From the NCBI GenBank assembly GCA_005877615.1, contig VBOD01000107.1, positions 1 to 53,464 of the forward strand: a DNA stretch of 53,464 bases. Direction: 5' to 3'. The translations under genes were made by a program, and so were the position numbers. This DNA comes from Nitrospirota bacterium (GTDB lineage: Bacteria; Nitrospirota; Nitrospiria; Nitrospirales; NS-4). Positions 36,682 to 45,286 of the stretch are shown piece after piece (position 1 is the first letter of the stretch; every line of letters begins with the position of its first letter). The notes below the pieces were generated by a model. The model had not been told where the DNA came from. It did not search any database and was given only the letters and a program-made list of their open reading frames with translations.

Positions 36682-36700
36682 GACGGAGTCTTTTCCCGGG
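36671..36700. repeat. Hairpin related to the 29751-29840 repeat, at the xseB/tlyA junction
   Basis: CTCCG CCACGA CGGAG followed by TCTTTTCCCGGG. Confidence 0.6.
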
Positions 36701-36967
36701 TCAGTCTTCGACGCCGCTGTTGTCCTGGCCAGCTTCAGAGAACTCCTCAAGGTCAAACGTTCGGGTACGCTTCTTGCCGTCCTTATCCTTGACGAGGACC
36801 TCCACCTTGCGCTCGGCTTCCTCAAGCATTTTGAGACAGACCTTGGAGAGCTTGATGCCCTCCTCGAAGATCCGCATGGAGTCTTCAAGCGGCAATTCGC
36901 CGCGCTCCAGTTCGGCGACGATCGCTTCCAACCGGGCCAGCGCTTCTTCGAATTTGACCGTGGCCAC
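36701..36967 (-). CDS. xseB: Exodeoxyribonuclease VII small subunit
   Basis: KFEEALARLEAIVAELERGELPLEDSMRIFEEGIKLSKVC. Confidence 0.95.
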   Translation of the reverse strand: MATVKFEEALARLEAIVAELERGELPLEDSMRIFEEGIKLSKVCLKMLEEAERKVEVLVKDKDGKKRTRTFDLEEFSEAGQDNSGVED

Positions 36968-36990
36968 TCTTCCGCTCCTTCAACCGCGCA

Positions 36991-38361
36991 TTATACGCCG
37001 CCGGGCTTCCGAATCAACTCGTTGGCGGTCTTCTGGACCTCGCACAACAGCTCGCCGGCGGCCAGCCGTACATGCACGACCTCGCCGGGCGCGACGGCGG
37101 AGGCTGCCCGCAAGACGGTCAGCTCCGGCCACCGCCGCGTGATGCTGTACCCACGTCCCAGGATCGCGAGGGGGCTCAAGGCATGGAGCGTCCCGATGGA
37201 TTCTTCTAAGGAGCGCCGCCACAATTCAAGCGCCACCGTCATCCGCTGCTGGAGCCTCATCCGCAGGTGAGGCAACAGGGTCAAGCCCCGCTGGATCAGC
37301 TGGAGGGGGCTCCGCAGCAGTACGTCCTGCCGGAGGGCCTCGACCGCCGACCGCAAGTCTTTCAGGCGGTTCACCTGAGTCAGGCGCAGTCGCATTTCCA
37401 GCTCGTCTCGGCGCTGCATGGCGCGCGCCACGAGCGCGGTCGGATCGAGGAGGCCGCGTCGCTCGGCTTCCACACGCGCGTACAGATCCCGGAGGACGGT
37501 CCGGACGGCATGCACGGAGCGGTCCCCATAGCCGACGACCCGCTCGAGGAGGTCGGCCCGGTCTCGCACCACCAGTTCGGCGGCCGCCGACGGCGTGGGG
37601 GCTCGCATGTCGGCGACGAAGTCGGCGATCGTAAAATCGATCTCGTGCCCCACGGCCGATACGACGGGAACGCGCGACGCCGCGACGGCCCGGGCGACGA
37701 TCTCCTCGTTGAACGGCCAGAGGTCCTCGAGCGATCCGCCGCCGCGCCCCACGATCAGGACGTCAAAGCCGCCCATCTCGTTAAGCTCCTCGATGGCGCG
37801 GGCGATCTCGCCGGCCGCGCTCTCGCCCTGCACCGCGACGGGATCGAGCACGATGGTGATGCCGGGGTCGCGCTTATGGGCGACCTGCACGATGTCCCGG
37901 ATCGCCGCGCCCGTGGGTGAGGTGACCACTCCGATCCGGCGCGGAAGGAACGGCAACGGTCGCTTGCGTGCCTGGTCGAACAGACCCTCCGCCGCCAGCC
38001 GTGCTTTGAGCTGCTCGAAGGCAAGCTGGAGCGCTCCAACGCCCTTCGGCTCGGCATACTCCACGATGACCTGATAGTCGCCCCTAGGTTCGTAGACCGT
38101 CAGCCGGCCCCGACAGACGAGCTGCAACCCGTCCTGCAAGGCGAACCGCTGGGAGCGTCCGACGGACCGGAACAGGACCGCGCGAATCTGACTGGAGGCG
38201 TCTTTCAGCGTGAAGTAGGCGTGTCCGGAGGTCGGGATGCGGAGATTGGAGACCTCCCCTTCCACCCAGACGTCAGAGAAGGCGGACTCGATGTGGACTC
38301 GCAGGAGGGCCGTGAGGGCAGAGACGGTGTAGAGCGTTCGCGGAGGAGGCCCGCCGGTCAT
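36991..38361 (-). CDS. xseA: Exodeoxyribonuclease VII large subunit
   Basis: VWVEGEVSNLRIPTSGHAYFTLKDASSQIRAVLFR...VLIVGRGGGSLEDLWPFNEE. Confidence 0.96.
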   Translation of the reverse strand: MTGGPPPRTLYTVSALTALLRVHIESAFSDVWVEGEVSNLRIPTSGHAYFTLKDASSQIRAVLFRSVGRSQRFALQDGLQLVCRGRLTVYEPRGDYQVIVEYAEPKGVGALQLAFEQLKARLAAEGLFDQARKRPLPFLPRRIGVVTSPTGAAIRDIVQVAHKRDPGITIVLDPVAVQGESAAGEIARAIEELNEMGGFDVLIVGRGGGSLEDLWPFNEEIVARAVAASRVPVVSAVGHEIDFTIADFVADMRAPTPSAAAELVVRDRADLLERVVGYGDRSVHAVRTVLRDLYARVEAERRGLLDPTALVARAMQRRDELEMRLRLTQVNRLKDLRSAVEALRQDVLLRSPLQLIQRGLTLLPHLRMRLQQRMTVALELWRRSLEESIGTLHALSPLAILGRGYSITRRWPELTVLRAASAVAPGEVVHVRLAAGELLCEVQKTANELIRKPGGV

Positions 38362-38365
38362 GCGA

Positions 38366-39145
38366 TCAATCCATTATCCGCAAGCGTTCGATCGAGAGGG
38401 CCTTGCCTACCGTCGTGTCCACGTCGAGCAGCACCGCCGAAAAGACGCACGGGCCCGGGGCCACTTCGAAGCGGCGCGGCATCTGGGAGAGGAACTTCTC
38501 GATGGCGATCTCCTTCTTGATCCCGATCACGGACTCGGTCGGCCCGACCATGCCGACGTCGGTGAGGTAGGCCGTGCCCTTGGGCAGGATCCGCTCGTCG
38601 GCCGTCTGAACGTGCGTGTGGGTCCCGAACACCCCGCTGACCTCACCGTCCAGGTACCAGCCCATCGCCATCTTCTCGGAGGTCGCCTCTGCGTGCATGT
38701 CCACGATCACGGTCCGCGCCTCCTGCTTGACCGCCTCGACCTCGTGCCGGACGACCCGGAACGGGCAGTCCACCGTCGGCATGGACACCCGCCCCATCAC
38801 CTGCACCACGCCGACCTTCTCGCCTGCGGTGGTCGTCACCACGACGCTGCCGAATCCCGGCACCCCCTTGGGATAGTTGGCGGGGCGCAACAGCCGTGGC
38901 TCGTCTTTGATGTAGTCGATGATCTCCTTCTTGTCCCAGATGTGATTGCCGCTCGTGAGCACGTGCACACCCGCCGCAAACAACTCCCGCGCCACGTCCG
39001 GCGTGACGCCGAATCCCCCGGCGGCGTTTTCCGCGTTGGCGATGACGCAGTCCACCCCACGTTCACGGACGAGCCGCGGCACCTGCCGGGCCACGGTCTT
39101 GCGCCCCGGCTCGCCTATGACGTCGCCGATGAAGAGAATTTTCAT
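38366..39145 (-). CDS. TIGR00282/YmdB-family metallophosphoesterase
   Basis: MKILFIGDVIGEPGRKTVARQVPRL...VLTSGNHIWDKKEI...FGTHTHVQTADERIL. Confidence 0.94.
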   Translation of the reverse strand: MKILFIGDVIGEPGRKTVARQVPRLVRERGVDCVIANAENAAGGFGVTPDVARELFAAGVHVLTSGNHIWDKKEIIDYIKDEPRLLRPANYPKGVPGFGSVVVTTTAGEKVGVVQVMGRVSMPTVDCPFRVVRHEVEAVKQEARTVIVDMHAEATSEKMAMGWYLDGEVSGVFGTHTHVQTADERILPKGTAYLTDVGMVGPTESVIGIKKEIAIEKFLSQMPRRFEVAPGPCVFSAVLLDVDTTVGKALSIERLRIMD

Positions 39146-40720
39146 TTACTTGGCTATGTCCGTATAACGGCTTTCACGGATGACCGTGACCTTGATCTGG
39201 CCGGGATACGTCAGCTCCTGCTCGATCTTGCGGGCCAGGTCGCGGGACAGGACGGCGCATTCTACGTCCGTGATCGCATCTTGCTTCACGATCACCCGGA
39301 TCTCCCGGCCGGCTTGGATGGCGTAGGCCTTGTCCACGCCCTTGTAGTCCACGGCCAGCTTCTCCAGCTTCTCGAGGCGCTTGATGTAGGCCTCGACAGT
39401 CTCCCGCCGCGCCCCCGGCCGCGCCGCCGACAGCGATTCCGCCGCCGCCACGAGCACCGTTTCGGGACAGATCGGCTCGACCTGCTCGTGGTGCGCAGCG
39501 ATGGCGTTGACCACCCGGGGCTCTTCCCCGTACTTCTTGGCGAAGTCCGCGCCGATGATGGCGTGCGGGCCTTCCTCCTCCTGGCTCAGCGCCTTGCCCA
39601 TGTCGTGCATCAGCGCGCCGCGCCGCGAGAGCCTGACATCCAGCTCCAGCTCCGAGGCCATGATCCCGCAGATGTAGGCCGCCTCCCGCGCGTGGTAGAG
39701 GTTGTTCTGCCCGTAGCTCGTCCGGAACTTGAGCTTGCCCAGGAGCTTCACGATCTCCGGATGGATGTTGGTGATCCCCAGCTCGAAGAGCACCTTCTCG
39801 GCCTCCTCAAGCATCATCTTGTCGAGGTCTTTCTTGACCTTCTCGACCACCTCTTCTATGCGGGTCGGGTGGATGCGTCCGTCCGCCATCAGCCGCTCTA
39901 GCGACACCTTCGCGATCTCCCGGCGCAGCGGATCGAAGCCTGAGATCAGGACCGCCTCGGGCGTTTCATCCACGACCAGATCGATGCCCGTCGCGGCCTC
40001 CAGTGCTCGGATGTTCCGGCCCTCCCGGCCGATGATCCGTCCCTTCATCCCGTCGCTCGGGAGCGGCACCACCGAGATCGTCGCCTCCGCCACGTAGTCC
40101 CGCGTGATGCGCTGGATGGACCGGGTAATGATCTCCTTGGCTTCCCGATCGGCAATCTCCTTGGTCTCGTCCTGGATCCGCTTGATCATCTTGGCGGCCT
40201 CGAACTTGGCCCCACTCTCCACCTGCTGCAAGAGCGACGCCTTGGCCTCGTCGGCCGTCATGCCCGAGGCGTATTCGAGCGCCTTGGTGTGGTCCTGGAT
40301 CAGGCGGGCCACGTCGGCCTCTTTTTCCTCCAACGCCTTCTCCCGGACTGCCACCGTCTTCTCTCTTTTCTGGAACTCTGCCTCGCGCCGGTCGAAATTG
40401 GACATCCGGCGGTCCAGGGACTCCTCTTTCTGGACCAACCGTTTCTCCAATGCGAGGATCTCGTTGCGCTGAGCCTGCATCTCCTTGTCGAGCTCGGCCC
40501 TCGCCTGGACGATCATGTCCTTGGCTTCGAGCTGAGCTTCGCGCGCCCGCGTGGAGGCCTCTTTCTCTGCCGCCCGGACGACCTGGGCCGAGCGATCCTC
40601 CGCCTCACGGAGGCGTGAGGCGACTACCTTGCCCCGAATGAGCCAGAGCATGCCGGCGCCCAGGGCCGCTCCGGTGACCACCGCAACAATCACAACGGCC
40701 AATTCTGAAATGGTGTCCAC
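39146..40720 (-). CDS. rny: Ribonuclease Y
   Basis: N-terminal TM and coiled coil, KH domain (KGRIIGREGRNIRALEAATGIDLVVDETPEAV), HD domain (LMHDMGKAL). Confidence 0.97.
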   Translation of the reverse strand: MDTISELAVVIVAVVTGAALGAGMLWLIRGKVVASRLREAEDRSAQVVRAAEKEASTRAREAQLEAKDMIVQARAELDKEMQAQRNEILALEKRLVQKEESLDRRMSNFDRREAEFQKREKTVAVREKALEEKEADVARLIQDHTKALEYASGMTADEAKASLLQQVESGAKFEAAKMIKRIQDETKEIADREAKEIITRSIQRITRDYVAEATISVVPLPSDGMKGRIIGREGRNIRALEAATGIDLVVDETPEAVLISGFDPLRREIAKVSLERLMADGRIHPTRIEEVVEKVKKDLDKMMLEEAEKVLFELGITNIHPEIVKLLGKLKFRTSYGQNNLYHAREAAYICGIMASELELDVRLSRRGALMHDMGKALSQEEEGPHAIIGADFAKKYGEEPRVVNAIAAHHEQVEPICPETVLVAAAESLSAARPGARRETVEAYIKRLEKLEKLAVDYKGVDKAYAIQAGREIRVIVKQDAITDVECAVLSRDLARKIEQELTYPGQIKVTVIRESRYTDIAK

Positions 40721-40979
40721 CTCCCTTCACGCCGGAACGATGACAGCTCCACGCCCCGCCGGACAGAGCCATCGCCTACGGCATTCGTGTCGTGGGAGCG
40801 GAAATGGAAGGGTGTCGGCGGAAGGAGGACGGAAAGGCGATTACAGAAGCGAGCTAATTGCCCGGCAGGTCGCAACCGGCAGAGAGGAAGGGTTGTCAGG
40901 GAGATGCGTCAGCCCTTGCATGTACATGAGCGTCTGTGTCGCACATTCCTCGTTCCGAGACCAAATACCCCGTTCCCCT

Positions 40980-41168
40980 CGGGCTTTCCAGAGCCAAACA
41001 GTATTCTTCATGCTTCAGGCTCGAGCCCTGTCCGCATCCTGTCGTGTCGACTGCACCGGTCAGATCTTACGAAAACTGCTCGTCCTCTTGAATCGTCTTG
41101 TTCGGCCTTGCCACAAGCCCTACAACTTGTAGGGCATTCCACCGACGGGAGCATTCCGTTCCCGTCCG
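40980..41168 (-). ncRNA. Candidate structured ncRNA between zapA and rny (possibly 6S-like), or a long rny leader
   Basis: Promoter on minus strand; hairpins GACGGGA/TCCCGTC and GCCCTACAA-C-TTGTAGGGC; CTCGG near the predicted 5' end can pair with CCGAG about 190 nt downstream; location next to zapA. Confidence 0.3.
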
Positions 41169-41174
41169 AGCGCC

Positions 41175-41203
41175 AGTGTAGCAAACCGCCTACAGGCTTG
41201 CAA
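41175..41203 (-). promoter_or_regulatory. Predicted promoter of the zapA-rny intergenic transcript
   Basis: Minus strand TTGCAA (41203-41198), 17-nt spacer, TACACT (41180-41175). Confidence 0.5.
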
Positions 41204-41214
41204 GAAAAAAAGCC

Positions 41215-41496
41215 CTACCTGGCGCCGCCGAGCGTCTCTTCAATCGAACTGATGAGACTGTCAGCCAACTGCTCCACCTTCTCGTGCTGAAACTTGCGCG
41301 CCTGATGGAGTTGGTGCGCCAGGTTCAGGGCCGCCAGGATGGCGACCTTGGCGGGTGTGGCCACTTTCATCCCCCCGGCCAGGGTCCGCATCTGCTCGTC
41401 GACTTCCCTGGCCAGCTCGTTGACGTACGCCTGGTCGGCGTCCCCCCGGATCGCGTACCGCTGGCCGTAGATCTCGACCTCAAATCTCTGGCTCAC
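41215..41496 (-). CDS. zapA: Cell division protein ZapA
   Basis: FEVEIYGQRYAIRGDADQAYVNELAREVDEQMRTLA...AILAALNLAHQL. Confidence 0.92.
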   Translation of the reverse strand: MSQRFEVEIYGQRYAIRGDADQAYVNELAREVDEQMRTLAGGMKVATPAKVAILAALNLAHQLHQARKFQHEKVEQLADSLISSIEETLGGAR

Positions 41497-41518
41497 CGTC
41501 GTCCTCCGTTCATGAGCG

Positions 41519-41779
41519 TCAGCTCTTGCTTGTCTGCCGGTCGTCTTCCCGATGCTCGATGAGCGCCAGCTCGCCCAGAATCTTCCGCAGTCGGCCCCGG
41601 AGCCACTCCCGCTCCTTCTCCCACCGGCGGGAGTCGGCCACGTGGCGCGCCAGCTTGGCGTCCGCCTCGCGGAGGCGGGATTCTAGCTGCACTGCCCGTC
41701 GCTTCAGCCCGGTGGTATGCTTGATGAGCTCCTTGACCTTCGCCTCAAGGGAGGCCATCTTATCCACGTCCGTCAGCAC
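41519..41779 (-). CDS. Short coiled-coil protein (ZapB-like)
   Basis: MASLEAKVKELIKHTTGLKRRAVQLESRLREADAKLARHVADSRRWEKEREWLRGRLRKIL; adjacent to zapA; start may be internal. Confidence 0.6.
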   Translation of the reverse strand: MLTDVDKMASLEAKVKELIKHTTGLKRRAVQLESRLREADAKLARHVADSRRWEKEREWLRGRLRKILGELALIEHREDDRQTSKS

Positions 41780-44043
41780 CCCTTCTCAAAAAACGACGCC
41801 GCGCACTCGAGCCCACTCACCCGCTTGTATTCCCGGTAGCTCCGCAGGACCCGCTTCACGTAGAGCCGGGTCTCCGTATAGGGGATCGACTCGATGAACT
41901 CATCCGGATCGCCACCGCCAAATTGCTGCGCCCATTTGGCCACGACATCGGGGCCGGCATTGTACGCCGCGATCGTATAGATCGGATTATGGTTGAATTT
42001 CTCCGCCAAATGTCCCAGGTACCGGCTTCCGAGCTTGATGTTGTAGGTGGCGTCGAACAAACGTTCCCGGTTGAACGCCTCGCCGCCCAGTCGGTTTGCG
42101 ACCATCTCCCCGGTCTGGAGCGTCACCTGCATCAGTCCCAGCGCGCCAGCCGGCGACACCGCTGCCGGATTGTACGTGCTCTCTTCCCGGATGATCGCGG
42201 CCACGAGGTGCGGGTCCACGCCGTGATCCGCCACCGTCTGGATCACCGGCAAGAGTCCCTGCGGGTAGGCCAATTCCCAGAACGCGGGGGACACGCCGGT
42301 CACGCCGCGGTCAATCACATCAGGGAAGAACAGTTGGACCAATTTCAGGGCGCGATGGTACTCCCCGACCTCTTTGAAGAGGCCAGCCAGCCACAGAATA
42401 GCCCCCCGGTCTCCGCCGATCCGGCCGGGCAGCACGCCCAGCTCTTCACCCGCCTCGCGCAGCAGGCCCACCATGCGAAGTTCCACGGCGCGCTGGTAGT
42501 GCACGTCGTTCGTGACGGTCTTGTCCTGAGGATCCAACCCGGGGAACGAGTTGCCGCCTCCGTCGCCTCCGACGGCATTGGGCATCGCGGCCACGCCCGC
42601 ACGTATTCGTGCTGTGTGGCAGTAATAGGTCAACGGGCCCTCCTTGCACAGCGCCTCGAACAGCGCGGCCGCCTTCTGTGGCTCGCCGGCCTTCTCCAGA
42701 CTCCGCCCTTTCCAATAAAGCGCCGCCAAGCGGACGGGACCGTCCGGTTGGAGCCGAACGGCCTGATCAAAGGAGTGCATGGCTTCCTCATAGCGCCCGT
42801 TCTTGTAGAGCAGCCACCCGGCGCGCCAATGTCCTTCCGCGGCCAGGCTCTCCGGCATCTCCCTTCGCCCGACTTGCTGATAGGTCTGGATCGCCTGATC
42901 CAGCCGTCCGCGATCCACATGTTGGGCGGCCAGCATCAACAAGAACTTCGCCTTCGCCTCGCCTGAGAGATGTCCGGCTTCGACCTCGCGCGCGAGGGCC
43001 AGGAATGGCTCATCCAGCCCCAGCCGCAGGAAGATCCTGGCCAGCCAGTTGATGGCCTCCTGAGCGAACCCGTTCGTCCCGCTTTTCACCAATTGCTCGA
43101 AGCTGCCGCGGGCGTCGTCATAGCGTTTGAGTCGCACCTGCGCGATCCCAAGCGTCAACCTGGCCCGTTCCCGGTGCGTCCCGCCGGGCGTCCCCTTGAG
43201 CACCTCTTCGCAGGCCTTCACCGCCTTGGGATACTGCCCGGCGTCGAACAGCGTCTTGGCGCGCACCCAGCGCTCTTCCGCCGTCAATTCGGGAATTGCG
43301 ACGTCTTCGCTCCGCAGCCGCTCCAGTCGCGCCGCAGCGTCGTCGGCTTGAGGGGAAGCCGCATACTGGGTCCAAATGCGCCGGTAGGTCGCGACCGCGC
43401 TGGCAGTGTCCCCAGCCTTCTGCATGCACTCGCCGTGGCGCAAGAGCACGACAGGCGCCAAGGCATGGCTACTGTACCCCGACAGAAACTGAGCCTGCCG
43501 CTCCCGCGCGCGCCGGCAGTCGTCGGCCAGGAACCACGCCTCGGTTGCCCGCGCCAGGGCCGTGGACCTGAGGAGACTGTCCGGGTAGCTCTCGACCAGC
43601 AAGTCAAAGGCCGTCGCGGCTCCGTTGTAGTCGCCGCTCTTCATCCCGGCCTCACCGAGGTAGAAGTATGCGTAATCGCCTAACGCAGGCAGATGCAACG
43701 GCGCGGCCACAAGGTAGGGAATCGCTTGCCGATCGCCTTGTTCCTGGTACCACTTCCCCAACAGCAGTTCGGCGCGACCGGCCCACGGTGTGCCCGAAAA
43801 TTGATCGATGAGCCCCTGCAGGAGACGAGTCGCTGTATCCTGGTCCTGCTGACTCAACGCTTGGACGGCCTGGGCCAGACAGGTAACAGGCTCCGCACAC
43901 TGAGCGCTGCCCGGCAGGTCAGCAGAAACGGCTGTGCCGAGGACGAGGACAACGCCGGCGGCAGCAGGCAGTGCGCCCAGCCGAAAGACACGAGACAGAA
44001 ATGTAAAGGAGGACATGAGGGTTGTCACAGAACGTGCAATCAT
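41773..44043 (-). CDS. Soluble lytic murein transglycosylase with TPR-like repeats
   Basis: VAAIIREESTYNPAAVSPAGALGLMQVTLQTGEMVANRLG...YNIKLGSRYLGHL...AAYNAGPDVVAKW; ATG at 44043 chosen. Confidence 0.93.
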   Translation of the reverse strand: MIARSVTTLMSSFTFLSRVFRLGALPAAAGVVLVLGTAVSADLPGSAQCAEPVTCLAQAVQALSQQDQDTATRLLQGLIDQFSGTPWAGRAELLLGKWYQEQGDRQAIPYLVAAPLHLPALGDYAYFYLGEAGMKSGDYNGAATAFDLLVESYPDSLLRSTALARATEAWFLADDCRRARERQAQFLSGYSSHALAPVVLLRHGECMQKAGDTASAVATYRRIWTQYAASPQADDAAARLERLRSEDVAIPELTAEERWVRAKTLFDAGQYPKAVKACEEVLKGTPGGTHRERARLTLGIAQVRLKRYDDARGSFEQLVKSGTNGFAQEAINWLARIFLRLGLDEPFLALAREVEAGHLSGEAKAKFLLMLAAQHVDRGRLDQAIQTYQQVGRREMPESLAAEGHWRAGWLLYKNGRYEEAMHSFDQAVRLQPDGPVRLAALYWKGRSLEKAGEPQKAAALFEALCKEGPLTYYCHTARIRAGVAAMPNAVGGDGGGNSFPGLDPQDKTVTNDVHYQRAVELRMVGLLREAGEELGVLPGRIGGDRGAILWLAGLFKEVGEYHRALKLVQLFFPDVIDRGVTGVSPAFWELAYPQGLLPVIQTVADHGVDPHLVAAIIREESTYNPAAVSPAGALGLMQVTLQTGEMVANRLGGEAFNRERLFDATYNIKLGSRYLGHLAEKFNHNPIYTIAAYNAGPDVVAKWAQQFGGGDPDEFIESIPYTETRLYVKRVLRSYREYKRVSGLECAASFFEKGC

Positions 44044-44155
44044 GACGCGGATTATACCACACGGCGTTACGACTTCCGAGGAGTCTGTGAGAAGAACCGT
44101 CCCCAAGATTCCTGGCTTGCCGCCTATCCGGATGCTGTGTTAGGCTCTCTCCGCA

Positions 44156-45268
44156 ATGTCCCTGATAGACCTCATCGCCTTGAGCGCAGACGAAGTAGCC
44201 GCGCTGGTGCGCGACTGGGGCTGGCCCCGCTACCGAGCCCGGCAGACCCTCCGCTGGCTCTACCAGGCCCGCATCACGGACATCGGCGCCATGACGGACC
44301 TCTCCCACTCCGACCGGACGCGGCTGGCCGCGGAGGCGCGCATCGGGTCGCTCACCCCGTCCGAAGTCTTGACGTCGGAAGACGGCACGCGGAAATTCAT
44401 CTTTCCCCTGGAGGATGGAAAGCGCATCGAAAGCGTGCTCATCCCCGATACCTCCTCCCGTTCGCATGATCGCCTGACCCTGTGTCTCTCCACCCAGGTA
44501 GGCTGTTCGCTGGACTGTACGTTTTGTTTGACCGGGCAGATGGGGCTGCAGCGCAATCTCAGTGCCCATGAGATCGTGGGGCAGGTCCTGGCTGTGCAAA
44601 GAGTACTGGATAGTGAACATCACCTCACGAACCTCGTATTAATGGGCATGGGCGAGCCGCTGGCCAACGCCGCGGCGGTGGCGGAAGCCATCCATCGCCT
44701 CACCAACCAGACGTGGGGCGTCGGCTTCTCGCCACGCCGGATCACGCTGTCGACGGCCGGGCTGAGCTCACGGCTCAAGCAGGTGGCGCGCATGGGCGTC
44801 AACCTGGCGGTGTCGCTGAACGCCACGACCAACGAACAGCGGAACCGTCTCATGCCGGCGGTCAACAAGGCGTACCCGTTGGAGACCCTGCTGGCGGCCT
44901 GCCGGACCTTTCCCTTGAAACCACGCCGCCGCCTGACGTTCGAGTACGTGCTGTTGGCCGGCGCGAACGACACGGAGCAGGACGCCGCCCGGCTCGTCAA
45001 GCTGATGCGCGGCCTCCGCTGCAAGATCAACCTGATCCCGTTCAACGAATTTCCGGGCAACCCACACCGACGGCCCTCCGATGAACGCGTGCTGCGCTTC
45101 CAGGCGATCTTGACCCGGCATGGGCTGGAGGCCTACATCCGCAAGAGCAAAGGACGGGACATCCTGGGCGCCTGCGGCCAGCTCGGAACGTTGCCTGATG
45201 CGTCGGTCCTCGTGCGCCCACCCGGCACACAGAGTCCGTCCCCCATCCCGATCCATTCGCACGCGTAG
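44156..45268 (+). CDS. rlmN: 23S rRNA (adenine2503-C2)-methyltransferase RlmN
   Basis: Radical SAM GCSLDCTFCLTG; LVLMGMGEPLAN; RYRARQTLRWLYQ. Confidence 0.96.
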   Translation: MSLIDLIALSADEVAALVRDWGWPRYRARQTLRWLYQARITDIGAMTDLSHSDRTRLAAEARIGSLTPSEVLTSEDGTRKFIFPLEDGKRIESVLIPDTSSRSHDRLTLCLSTQVGCSLDCTFCLTGQMGLQRNLSAHEIVGQVLAVQRVLDSEHHLTNLVLMGMGEPLANAAAVAEAIHRLTNQTWGVGFSPRRITLSTAGLSSRLKQVARMGVNLAVSLNATTNEQRNRLMPAVNKAYPLETLLAACRTFPLKPRRRLTFEYVLLAGANDTEQDAARLVKLMRGLRCKINLIPFNEFPGNPHRRPSDERVLRFQAILTRHGLEAYIRKSKGRDILGACGQLGTLPDASVLVRPPGTQSPSPIPIHSHA

Positions 45269-45286
45269 AGAATTAGGGAGCAGACC

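Noticed and set aside
38360-39901. Long plus-strand ORF (513 aa) opposite ymdB/rny
   Set aside because: Shadow ORF antisense to well-supported genes; low-complexity His/Arg/Asp composition typical of GC-rich codon shadows
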